Positions 51,467 to 61,276 of a stretch of 64,000 nucleotides of DNA are shown piece after piece (position 1 is the first letter of the stretch; each line of letters starts with the position of its first letter). This stretch comes from JAEYKI01 sp036679405 (GTDB taxonomy: Bacteria > Bacillota > Clostridia > Christensenellales > Christensenellaceae). Where the stretch lies: contig JAVBVZ010000033.1 of assembly GCA_036679405.1 (NCBI GenBank), positions 13,053 through 77,052 on the forward strand, given 5' to 3'. The notes under the pieces were generated by a model that did not search any database, was not told where the DNA came from, and worked only from the letters and a program-made list of their open reading frames with translations. A program made the translations under genes and the position numbers.

Positions 51467-53273
51467 TTTGTATCTCCGAATACGGAATAGCGGGGAGCCA
51501 GATATCCACGACCGTACCGATTCCCCTTTCACTGTGAATCTCCAGCCCGTAGGGTTCACCGTAATAGAGCTTGATACGTTCGTCTACGTTTTTAATGCCT
51601 ACGCCGGATTTGTTGTGAGCATTTGTTTTAAGAATGCGTTTAAGCTGTTCTTTATCAATGCCTACGCCGTCATCCATGACCTGGAAGAGGACTGAATCCA
51701 TGATACGCATCCCCTTGATCAGGATATTTCCTTTGTTGCGCATATTTTTGATACCGTGATAGATGGCGTTTTCCACCAGGGGCTGCAAAATCAGTTTAAG
51801 CGTTTGCAGGGAGAGGATTTCTTCCTCCACATTGATTTTAAAGTCCATTTTGCTTGCGTAGCGCATTTTTTGTATGTTGAGGTAACTCAAAACGTGTTCA
51901 ATTTCTTCGCGGATGGTAATAATTTCCCGTCCGCCGGACAGAGAAAGGCGGAATAATTTTGCAAGGTTTTCCGTCATGGGAACAATATCTTTGTGGTTGG
52001 ATTCCGCCATCCAAATGATGGAATCCAGTGTATTGTATAAAAAGTGCGGATTAATTTGTGCCTGGAGAAACTTAAGTTCCGCTTTGCGTTTTTGGCGTTC
52101 TTCCGTTTTTATCCGCTGCATAAGCTCTGCAATCTGGTTGATCATGGCGTCGAAGCTGTTGTTCAAAGAACCGATCTCATCTTTTGTATAGTTTGAAGAA
52201 CGGACAATGGCGAGCGTGCCCTGTTCCGCCTGCTTCATTCTTTTTTGCAGATTGTTGATGGGACTGAATATGAGAGACGATATGAACATGGTGGAAAGAA
52301 TGCCGATGCCTGCAACCGTCAGCCCAATCGCAATGATCAGAATCGTAATACTCGTCTGCTCGGCCAGAATATCGTCCTGCGGGTAAATGCCAATGACGGT
52401 CCAGTTAAGGTCAGGAAGCGTGTGGGAGGTAAGCATAAGCGTGCGGCCGTCAAAGTTTTTTTCTACCGTCTGGCCGTGATTTTTCAAAACTTCTATGATA
52501 AGCGGGTCGTCTTCCTTAAAGACTTCTTTTGCGTACATTTCGTCCCAGGAGCGGTACATATAACTGTAGTCGGGGTGGTAGATGACATTGGCGTCTTCAT
52601 CCACAATGATGACGTATCCGTCTTTGCCCAGATGCACGGAAGAGCAGATTTTTTTAAGCGCATTCAGATTAAGATCTATCATAATCACGCCCAGGGCTTT
52701 GTCCGAATCGAACGATTTGATTTTTCTGACAAAAGAAATAACCAGTTCGGTGGAATTTTTAAAATAGCTTTGCCGGTGAGGCTGGACCATTAAAAAGCTG
52801 TCATCCAGCTCCATTGCATGCTGATACCAGGACTGGTTTGTAAAATTATAATTGGGATTGATCTCGTTTTGGTTGATGTTTGAAACAACGCGCCCTTCGT
52901 TGCTGATGACCATCACGGCATTGATGTCGGTGCGCGTACTGCTGATATTATTGAACAGGCGGTTCATGTTGCTGGTATATTCATATTCCTGGCCGGGCGT
53001 CATGGTCTGGTTGTTCAAATAGTTTTGTATATAGTAATCGTAGTTGGCAACCGTGGAGATGCTTTGCATCTCGCTGGAATAATAGTCAATGTTCTGGGCC
53101 ACCTGGGAAATAATTTGTTCGGACAGGGATTCTATATTCCTGTTGTTAAGGCGGGTAAACGAGTTGATGGAAATCAGGCTGATCAAAAGTACGGTAAACA
53201 TGACCAAAAAGGAATTCAAAAGGATCATTTTCTTTTTCAGCGAAAGGTTTTTTAAGTTGTTCATATTAATCAT
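51456..53273 (-). CDS. YesM-type sensor histidine kinase
   Basis: The 605-residue membrane kinase has a first transmembrane helix (about 15-37), an extracellular dCache-like sensor to about 290, a second helix (about 292-315), a HAMP domain, and the His_kinase domain with QINPHFLYNTLDS carrying the phospho-accepting His near 409. N-box QPLVENAIYHGIK and G-box GVGIKNVDERI mark the ATPase domain. It phosphorylates the response regulator encoded upstream. The start at 53273 overlaps that gene by 8 bp; a second in-frame ATG at 53264 is an alternative. Confidence 0.9.
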   Translation of the reverse strand: MINMNNLKNLSLKKKMILLNSFLVMFTVLLISLISINSFTRLNNRNIESLSEQIISQVAQNIDYYSSEMQSISTVANYDYYIQNYLNNQTMTPGQEYEYTSNMNRLFNNISSTRTDINAVMVISNEGRVVSNINQNEINPNYNFTNQSWYQHAMELDDSFLMVQPHRQSYFKNSTELVISFVRKIKSFDSDKALGVIMIDLNLNALKKICSSVHLGKDGYVIIVDEDANVIYHPDYSYMYRSWDEMYAKEVFKEDDPLIIEVLKNHGQTVEKNFDGRTLMLTSHTLPDLNWTVIGIYPQDDILAEQTSITILIIAIGLTVAGIGILSTMFISSLIFSPINNLQKRMKQAEQGTLAIVRSSNYTKDEIGSLNNSFDAMINQIAELMQRIKTEERQKRKAELKFLQAQINPHFLYNTLDSIIWMAESNHKDIVPMTENLAKLFRLSLSGGREIITIREEIEHVLSYLNIQKMRYASKMDFKINVEEEILSLQTLKLILQPLVENAIYHGIKNMRNKGNILIKGMRIMDSVLFQVMDDGVGIDKEQLKRILKTNAHNKSGVGIKNVDERIKLYYGEPYGLEIHSERGIGTVVDIWLPAIPYSEIQNED

Positions 53274-54861
53274 CGGCGCAAACCGTCATTTTTTTATATT
53301 CACTGGGGGACATTCCCGTCTGTTTTTTAAAGCACACCGAAAAATAATGCGGATCCTGATAGCCTGTTTTTTGTGCGACTTCATAGGACTTTGTATTTTC
53401 CCTGGTCAGCAGGATCTTGGCGTTTTCTATCCGTGTTTGGGTGATGAAATCCACAAAAGACAGCCCGGCTTCCTTTTTAAAAAGGGCGGACAAATAGGTG
53501 GGATTAATAAAAATATGTCCCGCAACCATATTGAGGTTAAGATCCGGATTGTCATAATTTTCTTCAATGTATTGTTTTGCGTTTTGAATCAAAAGTTGCT
53601 TTCGGGTTTGCTTGTTTTCCGAAAGGAAGGTGTAGATATCGCTTAAGTAGGCGCGCATGCAACTTTCGAAATCCGTGAGAGTAGCGGTGTTGCACGCGTC
53701 ATACACGGAGCGCCTTCCTTCTGTGTCCATATTGAAATCCGTTTGCAGGAGCGTCTTGTTGATCTGTGTTACAATTTCAAAAGAAATAATCTTAAGGTGT
53801 TCCGCGGTCAGGTTTTTGCAGCCCGCAAGATATTCAATCAGATCGCCAAGGGACTGTTCGTAAGGGATATTCAGGTAAGCGGATTTCACAATTTCTTCGA
53901 CCTGGCTGCGCGGAAATATAAATTCGCTGCTTTTGTAGCCGAGCTCTAAAAAGTCGAAAACAATGTCGTTGCCAAGAGCCGTGTTATAAGACAACGCGTG
54001 CCTGGCTGTTTGGTAAGATTCCGGAAGCTTTTTGCTGCAATCCACCGTGATGCCGATGGCGGTATTTATGTAACACTCCTGGGTTTCTTTAAACTGATCA
54101 TTGTGCCGGGTAAATTGTTCGTGCAGACGGCTGCGTGCTTCATAATCGTCTTTCGGAAGATCAAGGACCAGCAGGATGTGTTGGTTGTTGTAATTGGAGA
54201 AGACAACGGCTTTTTGGCCAAATGCGTTTTCAAGAGAAGTTTTCAGCATCATATTCATCATTTCATAGTCTTCCATATTCTGGTGCTGGTAAGAACCTGC
54301 CTCCACAATGCATACGGTACAGGTTTTAAAATCAAGCCTTAGTTCGGTATATTCCAACTTTTCTTTGAGCAGATCATCGCCGATCTTGCCTGCAATCAGC
54401 TGGTTTAAAACTTTTTCCTTAAGAAGCGGAAGGCTCTGGCGGAGCTGGCTGCGCAGCTTCTGCTGCGTTTTTTTAATACGCCGTTCTTCTTTGAGCTTGG
54501 CTATCGCTTTGCCGATAACTATACGCAAATTTTCCGCTGAAATCGGCTTGACAATATAGTCTGTAATGCCAAGTTTAATGGAGGAAAGGGCAAAATCGAA
54601 TTCGTCGTGTCCGGTCAGAACAATGATTTTTGTATAGGGAAGTTCCGCCGTAATATATTTTGCCATCTCCAGGCCGTCCATGAAAGGCATGCGGATATCT
54701 GTAAGAACAATATCCGGCCGGTGTGTACGCGCCATTTCCAAACCAAGCTCACCGTCTTCGGCTTGAAGGATTTCCGTAATACCCACCGAGGGCCAGTCTA
54801 TAATGTTTGCGATGGCGCTTCTGATTAAATCTTCGTCATCCACCAGTAATATTTTATACAT
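53266..54861 (-). CDS. YesN-type response regulator with AraC DNA-binding domain
   Basis: A 531-residue regulator. The receiver domain (1-120) has the acidic pair DDED, phospho-acceptor Asp in VLTDIRMPFMDG near 56 and the KPIS lysine near 105. A long middle linker follows, and the C-terminal AraC domain (about 425-525) has two helix-turn-helices ending in TGYQDPHYFSVCFKKQTGMSPSEYKK. It probably activates its own operon and the divergent importer genes in response to a sugar. First gene of the leftward operon, with AGAGG five bases before the ATG. Confidence 0.9.
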   Translation of the reverse strand: MYKILLVDDEDLIRSAIANIIDWPSVGITEILQAEDGELGLEMARTHRPDIVLTDIRMPFMDGLEMAKYITAELPYTKIIVLTGHDEFDFALSSIKLGITDYIVKPISAENLRIVIGKAIAKLKEERRIKKTQQKLRSQLRQSLPLLKEKVLNQLIAGKIGDDLLKEKLEYTELRLDFKTCTVCIVEAGSYQHQNMEDYEMMNMMLKTSLENAFGQKAVVFSNYNNQHILLVLDLPKDDYEARSRLHEQFTRHNDQFKETQECYINTAIGITVDCSKKLPESYQTARHALSYNTALGNDIVFDFLELGYKSSEFIFPRSQVEEIVKSAYLNIPYEQSLGDLIEYLAGCKNLTAEHLKIISFEIVTQINKTLLQTDFNMDTEGRRSVYDACNTATLTDFESCMRAYLSDIYTFLSENKQTRKQLLIQNAKQYIEENYDNPDLNLNMVAGHIFINPTYLSALFKKEAGLSFVDFITQTRIENAKILLTRENTKSYEVAQKTGYQDPHYFSVCFKKQTGMSPSEYKKMTVCADD

Positions 54862-54872
54862 TGCAACCTCTG

Positions 54873-54914
54873 TTTATTGTCTTATTTTGTGCTGGATTGT
54901 TTTTTATTGTCTTA
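54873..54914. repeat. Direct repeat TTTATTGTCTTA, 30-bp spacing
   Basis: Identical 12-mers at 54873-54884 and 54903-54914 are exactly 30 bases apart, about three helical turns, so both face the same side of the DNA. They lie in the leader/promoter area of the response regulator gene. AraC-type regulators bind such direct repeats. A partial copy (AAGACAA) occurs at 55265-55271, near the URO-D gene start. Confidence 0.5.
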
Positions 54915-55018
54915 AAAAATTGAATTGTATACATTAAATTTTACAACAAAATTTTTCTTTAAGTACGGCAAATCAGCGAGTTCTTAAATTTTTAAACCTT
55001 TTTCTAAAAAATTTTATA

Positions 55019-55031
55019 TGAACCGGTTTCA
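55019..55031. promoter_or_regulatory. LacI-like palindrome
   Basis: TGAACCGGTTTCA is a near-perfect inverted repeat around AACCGGTT, similar to LacI/CcpA-family operators but one base shorter than the usual 14-base form. No LacI-family gene is present in the window. Confidence 0.3.
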
Positions 55032-55316
55032 AAGAAAATAATCCACAAGTAGCAGTTGGTCTGTCAAACCCCATATTTTCAAAGGATAATTGCCGAAAGG
55101 ATGTATTTTGGTTATTTCATTTCTCAAAGGCTCATTATTTAAAATTTTAAACGCTTTAAAAAAAATATTCAATCATTATTTTTATAAGGCAATATTGCGG
55201 ATTTGTGCAGTTTTGTACAAAAAAAATATTCAACAATTCCTGATAAGGTATTCAATTTAAAAAAAAGACAAATTTGCATATAGTTAAATCATCAAATTAA
55301 AATTCACGAGGTTCAA

Positions 55317-56366
55317 ATGAATAGTAAAGAAAGAGGACTGGCTCCGTTTTTAAAACAGGATATGGATCGCTTTCCCATGTGGTATGGCGCTGCGCCTGAA
55401 GTAACCCAAAATATTATCGGCGAGCTTCTGGCGCAAGATGAGGAAGAAGCCCTTTACAAAATGATTGGGCTCGACTATAAAACCGTACGCCCCAAATATG
55501 CAGGTAAACCGCTCGCAACCTTTGAAGATGGGACGCATTTGTCCGAATGGGGCATCCGCCGGGGAGGGGCCCACTGGGGACAGGCGCTCACCCATCCGCT
55601 GGCCGGCGTGGAGAGCATGGAGGCCATTGAGGAATATCCGTTTCCCGATCCGGATGATTTTGTGGTGAAATTTACGAAAGGCGAAGTGGAGTGGACAAAA
55701 GGCTATTGTACAATCGGCGGATGCTGGTCGCCTTTCTTCCATGATTCTACAGAGCTGGTGGGCATGGAAGAGTTTTTTGTAAAAATGTATACGGATCCGG
55801 ACCTGATGCATGCCGTGATTGAAAAATGCTTTGCATTTTATTACGAACTTGACCGTCGTACATTCGAGGCCAATCCGGGGCTGATTGACATGTATTTTAT
55901 GGGAAACGACTTTGGCTCGCAGCGGGCGCTTTTAATGGCGCCGGATATGTGGCGTGAGTTTTACAAACCATATGTAAAAAAACTGATCGAACAGGCAAAA
56001 AAATACGGGTGTGTAACGGCGGTCCATTCCTGCGGCAGTATCCGGGAGATTATAGGAGATTTTATTGAGATCGGGGTGGATGCCATCAATCCCATTCAGG
56101 TAAACGCGGAAGATATGGATCCGCAGGTGCTTTCGGAAGAATTCGGCGAAGATTGCGTGCTTTTTGGCGGGATCGACGAAAATGAGATCCTGCAGTTTGG
56201 CACAGAAACTGAAGTGCGTGCCGAAACGCGGCGCATCATTGATATTCTGGGGAGAAACAAGCGCTATATCGTAGCGGCTTCGCATGATTACATCCTGCCG
56301 GAAATCCCGGCAAGGAACATTATTGCCATGTTTGATGAAGCCCAAAAATATGGTATGGGCCGCTGA
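55317..56366 (+). CDS. URO-D/MtaA-superfamily protein 1
   Basis: This 349-residue cytoplasmic protein has the uroporphyrinogen decarboxylase fold. It is not HemE: the N-terminal RFPMWYGAAPE replaces the HemE Arg-rich substrate motif. It has the methyltransferase-type HxC zinc motif in AVHSCGS near residue 239. The second Cys of MtaA-type enzymes is absent, replaced around ASHDYILPE near 323. Members move methyl groups to or from corrinoid proteins or coenzyme M. It leads the rightward operon with a ribose-type ABC importer. A GAGG site precedes the ATG. Confidence 0.8.
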   Translation: MNSKERGLAPFLKQDMDRFPMWYGAAPEVTQNIIGELLAQDEEEALYKMIGLDYKTVRPKYAGKPLATFEDGTHLSEWGIRRGGAHWGQALTHPLAGVESMEAIEEYPFPDPDDFVVKFTKGEVEWTKGYCTIGGCWSPFFHDSTELVGMEEFFVKMYTDPDLMHAVIEKCFAFYYELDRRTFEANPGLIDMYFMGNDFGSQRALLMAPDMWREFYKPYVKKLIEQAKKYGCVTAVHSCGSIREIIGDFIEIGVDAINPIQVNAEDMDPQVLSEEFGEDCVLFGGIDENEILQFGTETEVRAETRRIIDILGRNKRYIVAASHDYILPEIPARNIIAMFDEAQKYGMGR

Positions 56367-56432
56367 GAAACATGCAGGCGTTTCATAAAAAATGATTTAC
56401 TAAAACAAAATAGGAAAGAAGGTGCATTCTTT

Positions 56433-57971
56433 TTGTCTGAAAAAAATAGTCCGGGCAAAGTTGTTCTGGATATGAGAGGGGTCTCTAAAAGTTTTCCCGG
56501 AACTTTGGCTGTGGATAACGTTGATTTCCAGGTCAAAGCGGGAGAAGTGCATGCGCTGATGGGTGAAAACGGCGCAGGAAAATCCACGTTGATGAAAATG
56601 CTGGCCGGATCGTTTGACGATTATACGGGAGATATTGAAGTGGAGGGCGCCGTTATACGCATAACCAGCCCCCTGATTGCAAAACAGCACGGAATCGGCA
56701 TGATCTATCAGGAACTTTCGCTTGCCAAACCGTTGTCGGTGGCTGAGAACATCCTGGTAGGCAGTTTGCCTCAAAAAGGCTTGGTGGTCGACAAAAAAGC
56801 AATGGTATCCATATCAAACGAGGTGCTGTGCAAAGTAGGCCTTCAGCATATCGATCCTTTGATCGAAATCAGCGAACTTTCACAGCATGAAGCGCAGCTG
56901 GTGGAGATTGGAAAGGCGCTGTATTTTAGTCCGTCCATATTGGTGATGGATGAACCGACCTCTGCGCTTTCAAGGGAAGAGGTGGAAAGGCTTTTTACAA
57001 TCATAAAAAGCTTAAAGGAACAGGGAATCGCAATTATTTACATTTCACATCATCTGGCCGAAGTGTTTGAAGTGGCGGACAGGGTAACCGTTATGCGCGA
57101 CGGTAAGAAAGTGGGTACGGAATCAATTTCAAACGTGACGCCGGAAATCCTGGTAGAGATGATGGTGGGGCAAAAAATTGAGAAATTTTATACAAAACGG
57201 GACCAGGCGGCCGGTGAAATTGTGTTTCGAGCCAACAACATATCAAGATGGGGTTTTTTCCATCATGTATCTTTTAATGTGCGCAAAGGAGAAATCGTGG
57301 GGATCTGTGGTCTGGCCGGATCGGGAAGGAGCGAACTTGCCTGCGCAATCATAGGGCTCGATCCTATACAGGAAGGAACCATTGAATTCGAGGGCAAGAT
57401 TATAAAAAACAAAAATATGCATCAGGCACTGATGGCCGGAATGGCGTACCTGACAGAAAATCGTAAGCTGCAGGGACTTGCGCTCAGGCTTTCTATGGAA
57501 GAAAACATTTATTCAGCCATGATCGACAAAATGACCAAAGGAGGTGTTTTTTCCAGAAAAAGAGGAAAGAGCAAACTCGCCGAGCAGATAGAAAAACTGC
57601 AGATATATCCGGCTGAACCGAGGCGGATGGTGTCAAACTTCTCAGGCGGTAACCAGCAGAAGATTCTGCTCGGAAAATGGCTGGCACTTCAGCCCCGGCT
57701 GCTGATACTGGACGAACCGACCCGCGGTGTGGATATCGGCGCAAAAATGCTGATTCATAAAACCATTGAAGATCTGGCCAATCAGGGGCACAGCATTATT
57801 CTAATATCGTCCGACCTTCCGGAATTGGTTGGGCTGTCGGACCGGGCATATATTCTGCGGGAAGGAAAGATGATCGGAGAATTCAATAAAAATGAGATAG
57901 ACGAAAATTCACTTCTGTTGGCTGCAAACGGGGAAGGGGGTGCCGGAAATGTCGAATTTAACTGCCAGTAG
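56433..57971 (+). CDS. Ribose-type sugar ABC importer ATPase (RbsA-like)
   Basis: A 512-residue protein with two ABC domains. First: Walker A GENGAGKST near residue 44, signature ELSQHEAQ near 150, Walker B ILVMDEPTSAL near 170. Second: degenerate GLAGSGRSE near 292, signature FSGGNQQK near 404, Walker B LILDEPTRGVD near 427. It drives sugar import with the two permeases downstream. The likely start is TTG at 56433 with AAAGAAGG before it. It overlaps the next gene by 23 bp. Confidence 0.92.
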   Translation: MSEKNSPGKVVLDMRGVSKSFPGTLAVDNVDFQVKAGEVHALMGENGAGKSTLMKMLAGSFDDYTGDIEVEGAVIRITSPLIAKQHGIGMIYQELSLAKPLSVAENILVGSLPQKGLVVDKKAMVSISNEVLCKVGLQHIDPLIEISELSQHEAQLVEIGKALYFSPSILVMDEPTSALSREEVERLFTIIKSLKEQGIAIIYISHHLAEVFEVADRVTVMRDGKKVGTESISNVTPEILVEMMVGQKIEKFYTKRDQAAGEIVFRANNISRWGFFHHVSFNVRKGEIVGICGLAGSGRSELACAIIGLDPIQEGTIEFEGKIIKNKNMHQALMAGMAYLTENRKLQGLALRLSMEENIYSAMIDKMTKGGVFSRKRGKSKLAEQIEKLQIYPAEPRRMVSNFSGGNQQKILLGKWLALQPRLLILDEPTRGVDIGAKMLIHKTIEDLANQGHSIILISSDLPELVGLSDRAYILREGKMIGEFNKNEIDENSLLLAANGEGGAGNVEFNCQ

Positions 57972-58965
57972 TGACAAGAGAAGCCTGGGCGCAAACAGGG
58001 CGTCGGAGTTTATTTCGAGGTCCGGGGTGTATTTTATCTTGGCCCTGCTCATCATTGTCGGTACGATTGTCAATACAAAATTTTTCTCGGGCGATAATTT
58101 TCTTAATATTATACAAGCCGGTGCATTTCTGGGAATTTTATGTGCGGGAATGGCCTTTGTAACTTTTTCGGGAAATTTTGTAGACATGAGCGCCCCTATC
58201 ACCATTGCCATTGCGGGCATCGTTGCGGTGGATACGCTTACGCTGGGTATCGTTCCTGCAATCATGCTGGGTATGGCCGCCGCTGCGCTGATCGGATTTA
58301 TCAACGGCCTGGTGATCGGAAAGTTTAAAGCAAATCCAATTATATGGACGCTTTCCATGAATTTTATGTTGGACGGGCTTATCCGCTGGCTTTATTCAAA
58401 TAAACAGATCTATCCCGATACGGTGGCTTCCGCCAATCCGGAGGTGGCGGAAATGTTTATCAACATTTCCAGAATTTCAATCCTTGGCGTCCCGCTGGCC
58501 GTTTTTGTGATGATTATATTAATCATTGTCGCCCAGTATATCCTGACCAAAACAAAATTCGGGCAACAGTTAAAAGTTATCGGGTCAAATCCGGAGGTAG
58601 CAAAGTATTCCGGGATCAATGTGAGCGGCAATATCATGAGAGCGTATATACTGACCTCTCTGGCTGCCGGAGTTGCCGGCATATTTATAACTTCGTTTGG
58701 AAAAGTGGGCGCATATTATAACGGACAGGGATATGATTTTCAGGCGGCGACCGCAATCGTGATCGGCGGCATGACGCTGGCCGGCGGACGCGGCAACATG
58801 ATCGGTGTGCTGGGCGGTGTTTTTACCGTAAAGATGCTCTCAAACATCCTTACGTTTATCGGGATCGGCACTTTTGTACAAAACATCATTATCGGCGCTA
58901 TATTTATCCTGATTGTGTATCTGAACGCAAGAACCTTAAGAAAGTTGGGCAGAGACGATGTTTAA
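57949..58965 (+). CDS. Ribose-type sugar ABC importer permease 1
   Basis: A 338-residue membrane protein of the RbsC type with about 8-10 hydrophobic segments and the late GGMTLAGGRGNMIGVLGG signature near 273. I chose the ATG at 57949, eight bases after GAAGGGGG inside the ATPase gene; a GTG at 57940 is less likely. It forms the channel with permease 2. Confidence 0.9.
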   Translation: MSNLTASSDKRSLGANRASEFISRSGVYFILALLIIVGTIVNTKFFSGDNFLNIIQAGAFLGILCAGMAFVTFSGNFVDMSAPITIAIAGIVAVDTLTLGIVPAIMLGMAAAALIGFINGLVIGKFKANPIIWTLSMNFMLDGLIRWLYSNKQIYPDTVASANPEVAEMFINISRISILGVPLAVFVMIILIIVAQYILTKTKFGQQLKVIGSNPEVAKYSGINVSGNIMRAYILTSLAAGVAGIFITSFGKVGAYYNGQGYDFQAATAIVIGGMTLAGGRGNMIGVLGGVFTVKMLSNILTFIGIGTFVQNIIIGAIFILIVYLNARTLRKLGRDDV

Positions 58966-59977
58966 GAAACAATTCAATCGAAGCGCAAGCTATTATCTGA
59001 ACAAAAACAGAATATTCATTATATTTGCCATTCTGTTTCTGTTTGCCGTTTTCACCGCTCCAAATTTTTTCAACGTGTTTAATTTAAACTCATTGTTTAA
59101 AACGGCAAACCTGTATGCCATGATGGGGATCGGTCTTAGTATTGTCATGATTTGCGGGCAGCTTGACCTGTCTATCCAGCAGGTAATGAATCTTGGGGCC
59201 GTCATGGCGCTGGGAATGTTTGCCAACAATAAACTGGGCTGGGGGTTAAGCTTCATCATTGCGGTATCCGTCGGAGCAGGATTCGGATTCTTAAACGGAT
59301 TTTTGGTTGCCAAAGCAAAAATAAATTCTTTCATTGTAACGCTTGGGACCATGACAATTGTGTCGGGCGTAATATTTTTGTATACCAACAGCGGATCCAT
59401 CAGCGTAAACGGAGACTACACTTTTTCAGATTTTCTGTTAACGGATAAAATCCCCATGCTGCCGCCCATTACCATTATTACCATTATCGCTGTTATCGCA
59501 TTTGCTTTTATCTTAAATAAAACCCGCCTCGGGCGCGCTTTTTATATGGTGGGCGGAAATTCCGAAACCGCCTGGCTGGCGGGTATTAAACGAGACCAGA
59601 AAATGATACTGGCATTTGTTTTGAGCGGTGCGCTCTCCGCCTTTGCAGGGGCGTTGTTTGCAGCCGGGCAGGGCACGGCGGTCCCCAATATGGGCGACAA
59701 GGGGATCAGTCCGTTGATGGTAACGATCGCGGCCGTCATTATCGGCGGCGTATCTATGGCCGGTGGAAAGGGTGGAGTTGTGAAAAGCTATTTTGCGGTT
59801 TTAACGCTGATCACTATTTTCAATATGCTTTCCTGTTTCGGTACAGGATATGAGGTCCAGGTCTTTACGTCGGGTGTGGTTCTGGCAGCGGTGGTATTGT
59901 ATGAATCCATCTCACAGTATATGCAGGATAAAGTCAAAGGCATACGGCTGAAGCTTTTAAATGAAATAAAAAAATAA
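58958..59977 (+). CDS. Ribose-type sugar ABC importer permease 2
   Basis: A 339-residue RbsC-type membrane protein, with TAPNFFNVFNLNSLFKTANLYAMMGIG near the start, the usual loop GVSMAGGKGGVVKSY near 266, and about ten hydrophobic segments. Its start overlaps the end of permease 1 by 8 bp. Two different permeases suggest a heterodimeric channel. Confidence 0.9.
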   Translation: MFKKQFNRSASYYLNKNRIFIIFAILFLFAVFTAPNFFNVFNLNSLFKTANLYAMMGIGLSIVMICGQLDLSIQQVMNLGAVMALGMFANNKLGWGLSFIIAVSVGAGFGFLNGFLVAKAKINSFIVTLGTMTIVSGVIFLYTNSGSISVNGDYTFSDFLLTDKIPMLPPITIITIIAVIAFAFILNKTRLGRAFYMVGGNSETAWLAGIKRDQKMILAFVLSGALSAFAGALFAAGQGTAVPNMGDKGISPLMVTIAAVIIGGVSMAGGKGGVVKSYFAVLTLITIFNMLSCFGTGYEVQVFTSGVVLAAVVLYESISQYMQDKVKGIRLKLLNEIKK

Positions 59978-60018
59978 GATTGCCTGTAAGGCAGTAAAAA
60001 TAATCAAGGAGGAAAAGT

Positions 60019-61254
60019 ATGAAAAAAATACTGAGTGTTATTTTGATCGCTGCATTAGCGGTCTCGCTGCTGGCCTGTTCGGTAGCGGGAACGACAGAGC
60101 AGCCGTCCCAGGAGTCATCGGCTCCGGCCGAGAGTTCATCTGCGCCCGCGTCTGAAGAAGCGTCGGCAGAACAGCCGGCAGAGGGAACGCTGGACTTGGC
60201 TACCATCGTAGGTTCGGACGGTCAGCCCCTGTTGCTTCCCATGGAAGCAAAGGCAATCCCCGCAAGGCCGGACGATCCGGAAGCCCTGCCCGAAACAGAT
60301 CCGCTTCATTGGTATGACATGGAATATGCGGGATGGGCGGCGGAAGACAAGCAGGATATGCCGGCCTCGCCCGGAGATGGGCCGCAGGGGAAAAAGGTTA
60401 CCGTTATCATCAACGGAGACCATCCTTATCTGACCGCTTATTCAAACGGAGCAAAAATTGCTGCGGACGCGCTGGGGATGACGGTGGATATCAAATCTCC
60501 TAACTGGGATCTGAATGTCCAAAATCAGATGGTAGACCAGGCAATCAACGAAAGACCGGACATGATCGTGCTGGTTCCGTTGGACCCGAAAGCTGCCGTA
60601 CAGCAGTTCAGGAAGATCAATCAGGCCGGGATCCCCGTGATCGGATCCAATATGCTGCCCGATGCGGAAGGCATTCAATATATGCTGACCTGGTCCGGAC
60701 CGGATGATTTTGGACAGATGGCCATGCTGGCCGATTATCTGGGCGAAGCCATGGGGGGAGAAGGCGGTGTTGCCTATATCACACATAATCCGGGCGGATC
60801 GCCGTATTTTGCGCGTTTCTATCGCGTACAGGCCCAGTTGGCTCAGGATTATCCGGATATTACAACATTAGATTTCCAGTCGCCCGGGTTTGAAGCAGAC
60901 AAGGCAAAACAGGTGGTTTCGGATTGGATCACCAAGTTTGGTGATGAACTGAACGCAATCGTTCTGGCGGATGATTCCGCACAGGCCATCGGTGCGGTGG
61001 AAGCCTGTAAGGAAGCCGGTCGTGAAGATATTATCATCGTAGCAGCCGGAAACTCCAAAGTTGGTATGGATTATGTAAAAGACGGTTCGCTGGCGGCCAT
61101 CACTTATCAGTCGGCCGAAGCGGATGGGGCAATTCCTATCAAGCTGGCGGCAGACTGGTTTTCAGGAAAAGAATTCGACCAGCCGATCTATTACCTGCCG
61201 CAGCATGTGATTACCGCGGAAGATGTGGATAATTATATGCCTGCCCAGTGGTAA
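60019..61254 (+). CDS. Sugar ABC importer substrate-binding lipoprotein
   Basis: A 411-residue lipoprotein: signal peptide with lipobox SLLAC (Cys about 20), a Ser/Glu/Pro-rich linker to about 60, an unusual spacer (about 60-125), then a ribose-binding-type fold: KVTVIINGDHPYLTAYSNGAKI near 130, NERPDMIVLVPLDP near 170, and AIVLADDSAQAIGAVEACKEAG near 310. AAGGAGG precedes the ATG. It supplies the importer encoded just upstream. The sugar is unknown; the mutarotase downstream points to rhamnose or a relative. Confidence 0.9.
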   Translation: MKKILSVILIAALAVSLLACSVAGTTEQPSQESSAPAESSSAPASEEASAEQPAEGTLDLATIVGSDGQPLLLPMEAKAIPARPDDPEALPETDPLHWYDMEYAGWAAEDKQDMPASPGDGPQGKKVTVIINGDHPYLTAYSNGAKIAADALGMTVDIKSPNWDLNVQNQMVDQAINERPDMIVLVPLDPKAAVQQFRKINQAGIPVIGSNMLPDAEGIQYMLTWSGPDDFGQMAMLADYLGEAMGGEGGVAYITHNPGGSPYFARFYRVQAQLAQDYPDITTLDFQSPGFEADKAKQVVSDWITKFGDELNAIVLADDSAQAIGAVEACKEAGREDIIIVAAGNSKVGMDYVKDGSLAAITYQSAEADGAIPIKLAADWFSGKEFDQPIYYLPQHVITAEDVDNYMPAQW

Positions 61255-61276
61255 TACGGAGCAATTTGAAATGAAA

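Larger units (their letters stand above)
54862..55316. other. AT-rich divergent control region
   Basis: This 455-base gap separates the signalling operon from the rightward URO-D/ABC operon. It is strikingly AT-rich beside genes near 50% GC. It holds a direct repeat at 54873-54914, a palindrome at 55019-55031, and two copies of AAAATATTCAA (near 55160 and 55222). No clear consensus promoter could be fixed, as expected if an AraC-type activator is needed. No gene is supported here. Confidence 0.55.
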
